DNA of 64,000 nt from Thermoflexus sp. (GTDB lineage Bacteria > Chloroflexota > Anaerolineae > Aggregatilineales > Aggregatilineaceae). Below are positions 44,470 to 52,709 of this stretch, one piece after another. The translations under genes were made by a program, and so were the position numbers. Position 1 is the stretch's first letter, and each line of letters starts with the position of its first letter. The DNA lies in contig DYGX01000015.1 in assembly GCA_020724465.1 (NCBI GenBank), positions 32,618-96,617 of the forward strand, in the 5' to 3' direction. The notes under the pieces were generated by a model. That model saw nothing but the letters and a program-made list of their open reading frames with translations. It ran no database searches and was not told the origin of the DNA.

Positions 44470-45300
44470 TTACGAGGTTTCCGCCAGCCGGTAACCGATC
44501 CCGCGCACGTTGACGATGATGTTGGGGTTCTGGCCGGACGACTTGAGCTTGCGGCGCAGGTTGCTGACGTGCGGGCGAATCACCTCGCGCGCCTCATGCT
44601 CTTCCAGGCTGTAGCCGCGCACCTCGCGCACCAGCTCGGAGCACGGGACGACGCGCCCCCGGTGCGCCGCCAGGTACAGCAGCAGGTCGAACTCGGTCGG
44701 CGTCAGGTCAATCGGCTCGTCGCCCACCGAGATCTGGTAGCGGCCGGGATAGATGGTCAGCGGCCCGATGGTCATGGTGGTCACCGGTGTGACAACCGGC
44801 ATGCCGGCAGCCGGCTGCCGGGAGCGGGGCTCGGCCTTCTCTACGTCGATCTGCTCGCCGGTGAGCTGCTCGACATTCTCACGGATCGAGCGCAGCAGCG
44901 CGCGCCGGTTGCGCAGATTGCGCGCCCGCTCAACACCGCGTGCCACGCTGTTGCGAATGTCCTGGCTGCTGCTCGGCTTGACCAGATAGTCGTGCGCGCC
45001 CAGCCGCAGGCTCTCAATCGCAGTTTCGAGACTGGCATAGCCGGTCAGCAGGATGACCACGGCGTCCGGCGCCTGTTCCTTGATCTTCGACAGCAGCTCC
45101 ACGCCAGACAGGCCCGGCATCCGGATGTCGGTCAGGACCACGTCATACTCCTGGTCCTTCATCATTTCGAGCGCTTCTTCGCCCGACGCGGCCGCCTGCA
45201 CCTGATAGCCGACGCGCTGCAGCGTCTTGCTGATCGAGTAGCGGATGGCCCCTTCGTCGTCTACCACCAAAATATAGGCTTCCTGCTCGTTGGCGGTCAT
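44470..45300 (-). CDS. Response regulator with winged-helix DNA-binding domain
   Basis: The 276-aa protein starts at ATG 45300. The receiver (residues 1-120) has YILVVDDEGAIR, the phospho-Asp in VVLTDIRMPGLSG, LLTGY and DYLVKPSSS; its spacing resembles the NtrC-type receivers. A linker with prolines and a MTIGPLTIYPGRYQIS stretch follows. The C-terminal OmpR/PhoB-type wHTH has the recognition-helix region EVIRPHVSNLRRKL and NPNIIVNVRGIGYRL. It lies downstream of tilS and upstream of the Clp gene, with its own promoter. No kinase is adjacent. Confidence 0.92.
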   Translation of the reverse strand: MTANEQEAYILVVDDEGAIRYSISKTLQRVGYQVQAAASGEEALEMMKDQEYDVVLTDIRMPGLSGVELLSKIKEQAPDAVVILLTGYASLETAIESLRLGAHDYLVKPSSSQDIRNSVARGVERARNLRNRRALLRSIRENVEQLTGEQIDVEKAEPRSRQPAAGMPVVTPVTTMTIGPLTIYPGRYQISVGDEPIDLTPTEFDLLLYLAAHRGRVVPCSELVREVRGYSLEEHEAREVIRPHVSNLRRKLKSSGQNPNIIVNVRGIGYRLAETS

Positions 45301-45343
45301 TGGCTGCTCAAAATCCTTCTGCTGGATGATTTATCTTCGCTTA

Positions 45344-45372
45344 ACTATATCTGAAGGTTTGCAAAAACGCAA
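45344..45372 (-). promoter_or_regulatory. Promoter of the REC-wHTH regulator
   Basis: On the minus strand TTGCGT (45372-45367), 17 nt, TATAGT (45349-45344), about 44 nt before the ATG. Confidence 0.7.
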
Positions 45373-45400
45373 GGTGGCGTTAATCGCGCCAGTTATGGTT

Positions 45401-46951
45401 TCACAAATCCGGCCCCGCGCGGCGCCAGCGCGCCGCGATCCAGCGGTAGCCCTCGCCTGCCGCCGAGGCGAACGGCTCCGCCACGCGCCCGCGCACGCCC
45501 TCAGCCGTCGGCGCGACGAACCACGCCGCCTCGCCATCAATCGCCAGCACCGGCACGCGGTCGCGCCAGGCGGCCGGCACTTTCATGTTGATCAGCGTGT
45601 CGCTCAGCTTCTGCGAGCGCCCGCCCATCCCGTGCGGGCGAAAGCGCTCGCCGCGCCGCCGCGTCCGCAGGCTCAACCACGCGCCCGGTGGAACGGCCAG
45701 CACCGCCGCCAGCGGATCGTCCATCAGCGCCGCCCCTTCGCCCGGATCGGCCAGCGGCCACACGTCGATCCGCCACCCCCCCGCTACCCGCCGGAAATGC
45801 TCCCCGGGCAGGAAGGGCACATCCGCTGTGCCCGGCTCCAGCGCGGGCGCGTCCTCGCCGGGCCTCTCCGAGACGTCCGGCACCCCCTCAGGCGCGATGG
45901 TGAGCGTGCCGTACCCGACGCGCAGCAGCAGCCCGCCGGGCAGGGTCGCCGCAGACCCGGTCGTACCCTCGTCCGCGATGCGCAGCGCCGCCTCGACCTG
46001 CTCGAAAGTGACATCGCGCAGTTCGGGCCGCAGGCTCCACGTCGCCGCGCGCAGAATGTATCGTTTCTCCGCCAGCGACAGCGCGGACCAGCCCGCCCGA
46101 TCCAGAACCACGCCCTGCGGACCCATCGCGCGCGCCACCCGCTCCAGCGCCGCCTGGCCCACGGCGTGCACCAACTCTGCATCGGCGCGCAGGACGGCTG
46201 CCGTCCGCGCCAGCACGGTCCGGATGTTGGGGTTGATCGTCTCCAGCAGGGGAATGAGTTCGTGCCGCAGGCGGTTGCGAAAAAGGGTAGTGTCCTCGTT
46301 GGTCGCGTCGTAGCGCGGGTTCAGCGCGTGCTCGGCGGCGTAGGCATCGATGGCCGCGCGCGAAACGTCCAGCAGCGGGCGCACCAGCCACGGCCACAGT
46401 GGCGGGGCCGCCGGGTCCTCGGGCGGATCGAAGGCGATCGGCGCGTCGGGTAGCAAATGGTAGGTGTTCAGGCGCAGGCGCAGGAGCATCCCGCGCAGGC
46501 CGCTCAGGCCGCTGCCGCGCAGCAGGTGCATCAGCACCGTCTCGACCTGGTCGTCGCGGTTGTGCCCGACAGCTACCGTCTCCGCCCCAAGCTGGCGAGC
46601 CGCCCGCAGCAGGAAGGTATAGCGTGCCTGGCGCGCCGCCTCTTCGATGTTCAGCCGCTGCGCCCGCGCCAGCGCGCGGACGTCCGCGCGCCCAACAATG
46701 ACGCGCAGACCCCACGCTTCGGCCGTGGCGCGCACAAACGCCGCATCGGACGCCCCGGCTTCGCCGCGCAGGCCATGATCGAGCGTCGCCGCCGCGACCG
46801 TCAGCCCCAGCCGCTCGCGCAGGCGGACCAGCACATGCAACAGCGTGAGCGAATCCGCCCCGCCGGACACGCCGACCACCACCGACGCGCCCGGCTCCAA
46901 CAGTTTTTCGCGCGCAATTGCCGCCGCGACCTGCTCAACGACATCGACCAT
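45401..46951 (-). CDS. tilS: tRNA(Ile)-lysidine synthetase
   Basis: It modifies C34 of tRNA-Ile(CAU) to lysidine. The 516-aa protein starts at ATG 46951 and has the PP-loop SVVVGVSGGADSLTLLHVL, TLDHGLRGEAGASDAAFV and AVGHNRDDQVETVLMHLLRGSG. The C-terminal domain (about residues 400-515) is the TilS_C type. It is 5 nt downstream of the UPF0316 gene, so both are probably one operon. Essential for decoding AUA; nothing unusual. Confidence 0.95.
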   Translation of the reverse strand: MVDVVEQVAAAIAREKLLEPGASVVVGVSGGADSLTLLHVLVRLRERLGLTVAAATLDHGLRGEAGASDAAFVRATAEAWGLRVIVGRADVRALARAQRLNIEEAARQARYTFLLRAARQLGAETVAVGHNRDDQVETVLMHLLRGSGLSGLRGMLLRLRLNTYHLLPDAPIAFDPPEDPAAPPLWPWLVRPLLDVSRAAIDAYAAEHALNPRYDATNEDTTLFRNRLRHELIPLLETINPNIRTVLARTAAVLRADAELVHAVGQAALERVARAMGPQGVVLDRAGWSALSLAEKRYILRAATWSLRPELRDVTFEQVEAALRIADEGTTGSAATLPGGLLLRVGYGTLTIAPEGVPDVSERPGEDAPALEPGTADVPFLPGEHFRRVAGGWRIDVWPLADPGEGAALMDDPLAAVLAVPPGAWLSLRTRRRGERFRPHGMGGRSQKLSDTLINMKVPAAWRDRVPVLAIDGEAAWFVAPTAEGVRGRVAEPFASAAGEGYRWIAARWRRAGPDL

Positions 46952-46956
46952 CGCAC

Positions 46957-47490
46957 TCAGCGTTCCGGGCGCGCCAGCCGGCGGAAGTAGCCGCGCGAGA
47001 TGCCGCGCAGCTCTTCCATCGTCACAAACGCTTTCGGGTCAATCCGGTTGGCGATCTCGACGACATGATTGACCTGCCGGTGACGGACAACCGCCGTCAC
47101 CGTGCCAACCTGCCCCTCGGCACCCTGCCCCCAGCTTTCGGTCGCGCCGAAGCCTGCATCGCGCACGGCGACGGCGATCTCATGCGCGTGCTGTGGCGAG
47201 ATGATCTGCACCGCCACGAAGCGAGTTACCAGGCGCTGCTCCAGCGCCAGACCGAGATAGCCGCCGACGCCGTAGCCGACGCTGTAGGCCGCCAGGTTCC
47301 ACAGGTTGTCCAGGCTGCTGACCACGCTGCCGAGCGCCAGCGCGAAGATCAGCGCCTCGACCGTGCCGATGGCCGACGACCACAGCTTTTCACCGCGCAC
47401 CATCATCACCAGGCGCAGCGTGGTGATTACGTTGCCAATGACACGCAGCGCGAAAATGCCGCCCGCCACGGCCAGGGTGTTCAAATCCAT
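46957..47490 (-). CDS. UPF0316 membrane protein (DUF5698 + DUF2179)
   Basis: A 177-aa protein starting at ATG 47490 after GAGGAG. Three N-terminal hydrophobic segments include ALRVIGNVITTLRLVMMVRG and GGYLGLALEQRL. The C-terminal soluble part (about residues 100-177, AVQIISPQHAHEIAVAVRDA) is DUF2179-like, a fold suggested to bind nucleotides or metal. The role is unknown. Its ribosome site overlaps the end of the Cys-rich frame upstream, hinting at coupling. Confidence 0.85.
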   Translation of the reverse strand: MDLNTLAVAGGIFALRVIGNVITTLRLVMMVRGEKLWSSAIGTVEALIFALALGSVVSSLDNLWNLAAYSVGYGVGGYLGLALEQRLVTRFVAVQIISPQHAHEIAVAVRDAGFGATESWGQGAEGQVGTVTAVVRHRQVNHVVEIANRIDPKAFVTMEELRGISRGYFRRLARPER

Positions 47491-47816
47491 CCGTTCCGGT
47501 TACTCCTCACGCGGGCCAGACTTGGCCTCAATCTCGACGACTGGCATGACGCAGCACGAACAGCAGCGCCGCCCGGTGCAATCGCCCGGCATACCGCCGT
47601 GCGGGCAGGCGCCAATCTCGCACGCCCAACAAGCCCGCTGCGGCAAGCTGGTCTGCAGGCGCCTGCCGTGAGTCAATCCTACCGATGACGCACAGGCCCG
47701 GCCAGGGTGACCGGACGGCGGCTGCACGACGCTGACATGACGGAAGCCCGCTGCGCCGTGCGAGAGAACGGGCGGAGAGATCCGTGTCCCTTCCGCCCGC
47801 TCAACGTGACCGGCGC
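47491..47816. other. Intergenic region with cysteine-rich small frame
   Basis: A 326-nt gap between UPF0316 and the YjzC-like gene. It contains the small Cys-rich frame (47500-47727) and an 8-bp inverted repeat, CGGGCGGA (47769-47776) and TCCGCCCG (47792-47799), without a T-tract. Confidence 0.5.
47500..47727 (-). CDS. Possible small cysteine-rich protein
   Basis: An open frame of up to 75 aa (GTG at 47727; shorter TTG starts are possible) ends 9 nt before the UPF0316 ATG, and its last codons form that gene's ribosome site GAGGAG. It carries nine cysteines, eight of them within about 27 residues: RACWACEIGACPHGG, then GDCTGRRCCSCCVMP. The C-terminus is PVVEIEAKSGPREE. The spacing of cysteines resembles a small metal-binding or redox protein, but no family is recognised and no clear ribosome site is seen for its own start. 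It could be chance. Codon use cannot be judged reliably on so short a frame. Confidence 0.35.
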   Translation of the reverse strand: MQPPSGHPGRACASSVGLTHGRRLQTSLPQRACWACEIGACPHGGMPGDCTGRRCCSCCVMPVVEIEAKSGPREE

Positions 47817-48038
47817 CTAGCCCTGGAACTGGTAGGGCTTCGAGACGCGCACAAACCGCCAGCGAACGGGCGCGCCCGTGTCTGGATGCGGGGGAAGCGG
47901 CTCGCCCTCGTTCAGGTGAATCACGCGGCTGAGATCGATGCGCGGCAGTTCTTCGGGACGATCGTTGACAAGCTGGTACGTTCCCGTTTCTGGAGCCAGC
48001 TCGCCGGTCAGATAGGAACTCCCAAGCCGATCGCTCAT
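47817..48038 (-). CDS. YjzC-like small protein
   Basis: A 73-aa protein starting at ATG 48038 after GAGGAGA. It reads LTGELAPETGTYQLVNDRP, then IHLNEGEPLPPHPDTGAPVRWRF. The pattern APxxGxY...hxLxxGxxxPP......W matches the small YjzC family of Bacillus and relatives, whose role is unknown. It lies 99 nt downstream of the pseudo-kinase and may be expressed with it. No membrane segment or catalytic motif. Confidence 0.65.
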   Translation of the reverse strand: MSDRLGSSYLTGELAPETGTYQLVNDRPEELPRIDLSRVIHLNEGEPLPPHPDTGAPVRWRFVRVSKPYQFQG

Positions 48039-48137
48039 AAGGCGGTCTCCTCGCGTGCCAATGAAACGCAGATGTCCAGCGGATCTACCAGAATTGTACT
48101 TCCGACCCGGCCAGCGGGCCATTTGGCAGCACGGATA

Positions 48138-49676
48138 TCAGAGCAGATCGACTTCTCGATCGGTGGGCAGCAGGGACAGCACGGGGATATGGCGGGTGTC
48201 GTCCAGGTCGACGGGGTCGACAATGCCCGGATGCCGGACCGTCTCGTCCGCTTCGGGCAGGCTCAGGGTCACCGGTGCGGTCAGCGGCAGAGTCATGGAA
48301 ACGGTCGTCCCGCGCTGCGGCTGACTGGCGATGGCGATGGCACCGCCATGAGCCTTGATCACGCGCTGCGCGATATACAGGCCCTGGCCGGTGCCGGGCC
48401 GGCGGATGGGCGCGCCCTGGGCATTGCGCGGGGTGCCCCGGTAGAAGCGCGCGAAGACCTGGGGCAGATCGTCCGCAGCAATGCCGAAGCCCTGGTCTTC
48501 GACCGCGATCTCGGCGGCAGCCGGCTCGCGCAGCCGCACGCGCCCCGCGATCAGCACGGCGGTGTCTGCCGGGGAATACTTGATCGCGTTGTCGATCACG
48601 TTGCCCAGCGCCCAGCGCAGCCGCCGCTCGTCGCCCAGCACATAGTAGCCGTGCGGCGCGAACTTGACGCGCAGCCGGATGCCTGCCGCCTGCGCGAGCG
48701 GCTGCCACTCGCGCGTGACGGCCCCCAACAGGTCATTGAGGGCCAGAGGGCGCTGGTCGGTCGCCAGATCGCGCGGCTCGAAGGTGCTCAGGTCTTGCAG
48801 CGCGGCGATCACCTGCTGGACCGAGCGCGTGTTGCGCGTCACCTCGCGTGCCAGCGCCGCCAGCGACGGATAGCGGAGCAGGGGTCCAGGCGCGGCGACC
48901 TGCTCGCTGAGCTGGTCCAGCAGCTCGGCGCGCGCGCGTTCGCGCTCGACCTCAGCGGTCACGTCGCGGAACAGCACGACCGTGCCCAGCCGGACGCCGT
49001 GTGCGCTCATGAGCGCGGCGGCCTGCGCCTGGAGCATCTTGTCTTCCAGCGGCACGCGCGACGGATCGCCCAGCGCGTAGATGCCCGGTGCGAGCGCCGG
49101 CCCCAGCGTCATCCGGATCGCTTCGGGCAGCTCGTGCAGGCGCGCCGCCCGGAAAGCGCGCTGGCTGCCCAACAACCCTCGCGCCGCGTCGTTGATCATC
49201 ACAACGCGCCCGTCGAGATCCTGCACCACCACGCCATAGGGGATCGACTCCAGCACGGCCAGCAAACGCGCCGTTTCAAGCCGCTGGCGCTGAAGTGAGT
49301 CGGCCATCGAGACGGCAGCCGCCGGCTGGTCAGGCACCCCCGCCGGAAAGGCGCTCCCGGCCTCGCGTCGCGCCTGGCGCACAAGCAGAAACCCGCTCAC
49401 CTGCTGCGCGAGCGCGATCACGCCCAGGGCCGCCCCGCACGCCAGCACAGCCATGACCAGCGCGGGGGCGCGAGTGTGTGCGTCGATCGGATGCAGGGGC
49501 CGCTCGATCCCATCCAGCAGCGCCGCTGTCAGGCTGTAGGCGCTCAGCGTTATGCCGAGCACCACGGCCCCAAGCACGACCACCAGCCCCCACCGCACCC
49601 GGTAGGGACGGCCCGGCACAGAGCGGTCGGGTTGCTGGTCCGGCGGTCCGAACACCGGGGGGACGAAGCGCTGCAT
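48138..49676 (-). CDS. Histidine kinase paralogue lacking the phospho-acceptor histidine (pseudokinase)
   Basis: The ATG at 49676 (MQRFVPPVFGPPDQQPDR) lies 9 nt after AGGA; an in-frame TTG at 49685 abuts it. The 512-aa protein has two membrane segments (about residues 31-50 and 70-95), a PAS-like domain (VLESIPYGVVVQDLDGRVV), and a dimerisation region where the H-box is SEQVAAP instead of SHELRTP, so the histidine is replaced by glutamate. The catalytic domain is intact: NVIDNAIKYS (N box), DQGFGIA (G1), GTGQGLYIA (G2). Paralogue of the kinase at 52710-54053 (same PAS and GSQRAFR/GSTRAFR segments). May bind ATP and act as a sensor or modulator. Confidence 0.85.
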   Translation of the reverse strand: MQRFVPPVFGPPDQQPDRSVPGRPYRVRWGLVVVLGAVVLGITLSAYSLTAALLDGIERPLHPIDAHTRAPALVMAVLACGAALGVIALAQQVSGFLLVRQARREAGSAFPAGVPDQPAAAVSMADSLQRQRLETARLLAVLESIPYGVVVQDLDGRVVMINDAARGLLGSQRAFRAARLHELPEAIRMTLGPALAPGIYALGDPSRVPLEDKMLQAQAAALMSAHGVRLGTVVLFRDVTAEVERERARAELLDQLSEQVAAPGPLLRYPSLAALAREVTRNTRSVQQVIAALQDLSTFEPRDLATDQRPLALNDLLGAVTREWQPLAQAAGIRLRVKFAPHGYYVLGDERRLRWALGNVIDNAIKYSPADTAVLIAGRVRLREPAAAEIAVEDQGFGIAADDLPQVFARFYRGTPRNAQGAPIRRPGTGQGLYIAQRVIKAHGGAIAIASQPQRGTTVSMTLPLTAPVTLSLPEADETVRHPGIVDPVDLDDTRHIPVLSLLPTDREVDLL

Positions 49677-49792
49677 GGGGGGCAATCCTGTGTGCCAATG
49701 GATAGCCTAATGGTAGCCCGAACCCCACCCCGACGCAATAAATTTGTATGACAGTAATAGCATATTAAACAAAAATCGCGATGGGCACCGCC

Positions 49793-50575
49793 TCATTGCG
49801 GCACCGTTCGGGCGCGCAGCCAATAGACGCCGGACGTCAGCCCGCCCTGCGACGACTGGACCAGCAGACAATACGCGCCGCTCTGCGGCAGGCGAAACGT
49901 CAGCTCGGCGGTGAAGTCCGTCGCCGAGCGGTCGTCCGCGCTGGCAACCTCGCGACCGGACCGGTCAAAGAGGCGAATCAGGGGGTCGAGCGTGCCCTCT
50001 CCGCGCGCTTCGACCGTGATGTGCCACACCTGCCCCGCCTCTCCGTGAAACTGGTAACCGTGCTGCTCCCCGGCGTACGCCAGCTCGTTCCGGATCACCG
50101 CCGGCAGGGTGTGCCCGACCACCGGCACGTGGGGCGGCCACGCCCCGGACTCATCGCCGCACGGAACCACGGGCGGCGCGACGCTGGGCACCCGCACCGA
50201 CTCGGTTTCCGGATCGGCACGCAGCATATAATAGACGAAGACGGCCAGCACAAGGGCGACCGCGGCGACAGTCAGCGCGCAGCCGCGCAGGGTCTCTTCC
50301 CAGCGCAGCCACAGCGCGCGCACCGGGCCGGGCGGTGGCGGGGACTTTCTGGCCCGGCGCCGGCGGCGCGGGCGCTCCAGCTTTTCCTCAGCGTGTGCGG
50401 CAGCCTGCGCGTAAACCTGCTCGTACAGCTCGTAGGCTGTTTCCGCGTCGTCGGGCGCCACTTCATAGCGGTCATCATACGCGTCATCATACGCGCCGTC
50501 CGTATCCCACGCATCGTACGCGCCGTAATCGTCTCGCTCGTTGTACTCGTCTTGGGGGGGATCGCCCTTCGGCAT
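49793..50575 (-). CDS. Single-pass membrane protein with PPC-like extracellular domain
   Basis: A 260-aa protein starting at ATG 50575. Residues 1-60 are very rich in Asp and Tyr (DDAYDDRYEVAPDD), then a basic stretch ERPRRRRRARK, and a single membrane segment (about 99-120, LTVAAVALVLAVFVYYML). The C-terminal 140 residues resemble a bacterial pre-peptidase C-terminal (PPC) beta-sandwich (WHITVEARGEGTLDPLIRL, SGAYCLLVQSSQGGL). The acidic cytosolic tail and outside PPC domain suggest a surface sensor or adaptor. Lies in the unit with the NERD-like gene; 25 nt apart. Confidence 0.65.
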   Translation of the reverse strand: MPKGDPPQDEYNERDDYGAYDAWDTDGAYDDAYDDRYEVAPDDAETAYELYEQVYAQAAAHAEEKLERPRRRRRARKSPPPPGPVRALWLRWEETLRGCALTVAAVALVLAVFVYYMLRADPETESVRVPSVAPPVVPCGDESGAWPPHVPVVGHTLPAVIRNELAYAGEQHGYQFHGEAGQVWHITVEARGEGTLDPLIRLFDRSGREVASADDRSATDFTAELTFRLPQSGAYCLLVQSSQGGLTSGVYWLRARTVPQ

Positions 50576-50600
50576 CCGGCACTCTCACTGCGCGCGGGCG

Positions 50601-51323
50601 TCAGCCGTCCATGATCGCATCCACGGCAGCGCGGACGGTCGGCGGGGCGATACGCTCGTCGGTCAGGTAATCGCGGCGCATGATCGCGTAGAGGGTGGGA
50701 ATCTCGCAGATCGGCACCACCGGCCCTTCCGCCGAGAGCTTGGCGAACTCCGACGTGAAAACAACGATGGCGTAGACCGGCACCTGCGACAGACCGCGCT
50801 TGGCGAAGAACTTGCGCAGCGCGATCACGTCGCGCACGGCCTCGCGGGTGGGGTTGGTTCCCGCGGGGCGCAGCTGCCCCTTGCGGTTGATGATCCGCCA
50901 CTCGCCGCGCTCGTTGATCCACGTCCCGGTGTAATCGACGATGCGGAACACCAGCGCGCCGGGCGGGCCGACCAGCACAGCGTCGATGTAGCCCACGCCG
51001 CGCTTGCTGACGTTGCGCAGATAGGTATAGCGGTTGTCCAGAAACTGGCTGAGCGCCTCGCCCACCGCATAGGCCAGCGGGTTATCTTTTTGAAGGGTCA
51101 GCGCGCGGATGATGATCCCGATCCCGGCGATCAGCGCCACAACCCCGGCGAAGATCAGCAGCGCGCGCAGCACTTCAAAGGCGAAGGTATGCCACAGCGG
51201 AAAGAAGAAGAACAGGATGCCGAGCGTCACCGCAATCGCGCCACCAAAAAAGGTGACGCTGCCGATAAAGAGGTAATAGCGCCCGCGGCGGGCGATATTG
51301 CGCGAAGGATTAATGTTCTGCAT
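50601..51323 (-). CDS. NERD-like domain membrane protein
   Basis: The ATG at 51323 (MQNINPSRNIARRG) overlaps the end of the REC gene by 14 nt, so the two are probably co-translated. The 240-aa protein has two N-terminal membrane segments (YLFIGSVTFFGGAIAVTLGI and ALLIFAGVVALIAGIGIIIR). The cytosolic part has YLRNVSKRGVGYIDAVLVGP, then GALVFRIVDYTGTW, which has the layout of a NERD (nuclease-related) domain (IDHvvvgp.GvfvI..K...G). The acidic/lysine residues of true NERD nucleases are only partly present, so it may be non-catalytic. Likely part of the two-component locus. Confidence 0.6.
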   Translation of the reverse strand: MQNINPSRNIARRGRYYLFIGSVTFFGGAIAVTLGILFFFFPLWHTFAFEVLRALLIFAGVVALIAGIGIIIRALTLQKDNPLAYAVGEALSQFLDNRYTYLRNVSKRGVGYIDAVLVGPPGALVFRIVDYTGTWINERGEWRIINRKGQLRPAGTNPTREAVRDVIALRKFFAKRGLSQVPVYAIVVFTSEFAKLSAEGPVVPICEIPTLYAIMRRDYLTDERIAPPTVRAAVDAIMDG

Positions 51324-51924
51324 CGTCACCACCCGTCGGTTCACCCGGCCGCGCGCCCGGCGGCTCGCCTGCCGGCGGCGGTGGAGTCTTCTCACCCACA
51401 CTGCTCGATCCGCTGGGCGGCGAGGCCGACTCAGCCGCCGGAGCCGCCCCCGCCGGCAGCGCGACCGACTCGGACACGCCCGCGCTGCTTGCTTCAGGTG
51501 GCTGCGGATCGGGGACCGCCTGCTTGCGCTTGACGATTACGCCTTCGATCATCTCGCGCAGCTCGGCCAGCGCAGGCAGCGGCTTGAACAACAGCAGGTC
51601 GGCTTGCGCTTCGGCGATCACATTCTTTTCCTGCTCAGGCGACAGCCGGTAAGCCGTGATGAGGACGATGCCAATCTGGCCGAGCCGGGCGCTTTGGCGC
51701 AGCCGCTGCGCGACCTCGGGACCGCTGAGTTGGGGCAAGCGCACATCCAGCAACGCCACTTCTGGCAGCTCGCCCCGCACCCGCCCCTGATCGACGTCTT
51801 CAACCCAGGCGACCGCTTCCGGCCCATCTACAAACGCGACGCCCTGAATCCCCCAGATCTCGAACATCGCCAGCAACAGCTCGTAGATATCAGGTTCGTC
51901 CTCGACAACCATCCACGTCGGCAA
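51310..51924 (-). CDS. REC protein with long proline/alanine-rich tail
   Basis: The start is placed at TTG 51924 (LPTWMVVEDEPDIYELL), 7 nt after GAGGAG; this mirrors the start of the plus-strand paralogue (VKPWLVVEDEDDIR). The 204-aa protein has the receiver motifs MVVEDEPD, VALLDVRLPQLSG (phospho-Asp), VLITAY and FKPLPAL. Residues 125-204 form a low-complexity tail rich in Pro, Ala and Ser (PPPPAGEPPGARPGEP), probably disordered. Together with the NERD-like and PPC-like genes it forms a minus-strand unit. Paralogue of 52253-52666. Confidence 0.85.
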   Translation of the reverse strand: MPTWMVVEDEPDIYELLLAMFEIWGIQGVAFVDGPEAVAWVEDVDQGRVRGELPEVALLDVRLPQLSGPEVAQRLRQSARLGQIGIVLITAYRLSPEQEKNVIAEAQADLLLFKPLPALAELREMIEGVIVKRKQAVPDPQPPEASSAGVSESVALPAGAAPAAESASPPSGSSSVGEKTPPPPAGEPPGARPGEPTGGDDAEH

Positions 51925-52252
51925 CGTCACGCTCCTCGATGTCGTCGTACCAACGGAAGGCCATCGAGCGCCAGGACCGGCGCCGGGCGGCCCGTCAAAT
52001 AATGTACACTATAGGCGCGGTGGCTTGAAACCGCAAATCTTCACCCATGCTGCATGCTGCGCCGCGGCATTGCCGCGATGCGGCTATGAAATCGCCCTGA
52101 ATTCACCCGTCGCCCCGGCGCAGACGGAGCAAGCGGCAAAAGACAGGAGTGTTCCTCGCGCTAAAAAGCAGGTAGTATTAAAGTATTATAGAGTGCAGGC
52201 GCCCTGCCAACGACCCCGCCGAACGCAGATACACGCATGCCGGAGGGCTGGA
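51925..52252. other. Divergent promoter region between the two REC genes
   Basis: About 330 nt. A minus-strand promoter (52008-52037) and an A/T-rich plus-strand -10 candidate (TATTAT, 52184-52189) are visible, with GC-rich stems around 52020-52090. No gene recognised. Confidence 0.5.
52008..52037 (-). promoter_or_regulatory. Promoter candidate of the minus-strand REC unit
   Basis: On the minus strand TTTGCG (52037-52032), 18 nt, TATAGT (52013-52008). Confidence 0.45.
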
Positions 52253-52666
52253 GTGAAACCCTGGCTGGTTGTTGAGGACGAGGACGACATTCGCAACATC
52301 GTAAAAGTGATGTTCCAGGTGTGGCAGCACACCCCGATGGAGTTTCGCAACGGCCACGAAGCCTGGAACTGGCTGGATCAGGTGGAAGCCGGCCATTTCG
52401 AGGGGGATTTGCCTGAGCTGGCATTGATGGATATCCGCATGCCCGGCCACAAAGGTCACGAAATCGCCCGCCGTATCCGGCGCGTCGAGCCGCTGCGGCA
52501 GATTCCCATCGTGCTGATGACGGCCTTTACCCTGACGGAAAGCGAGCGCGACGCCATGCTGCAGGAATACGGCGTGGATCATATCATCTACAAGCCGCTG
52601 CCGGACCTGTTCGAGCTCAAGCGCACGCTCGATACAATCTACCAGCGCAAGGCCAACGCAAGCTAG
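52253..52666 (+). CDS. REC-only response regulator
   Basis: The GTG start at 52253 (VKPWLVVEDEDDIRNIV) follows GGAGGG (52242-52247). The 137-aa receiver has LVVEDEDD, ALMDIRMPGHKG (phospho-Asp), VLMTAF and YKPLPDLF. It is a paralogue of the minus-strand REC (51310-51924), sharing the VVEDExDI start and the LPELALMD segment. It is followed by the canonical histidine kinase after 43 nt in the same direction. Probably the cognate pair. Confidence 0.9.
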   Translation: MKPWLVVEDEDDIRNIVKVMFQVWQHTPMEFRNGHEAWNWLDQVEAGHFEGDLPELALMDIRMPGHKGHEIARRIRRVEPLRQIPIVLMTAFTLTESERDAMLQEYGVDHIIYKPLPDLFELKRTLDTIYQRKANAS

Positions 52667-52709
52667 CGCCGCGCGCCCAGCAGGCCAGCCAGAAGGCCGA
52701 GGTCAACCC

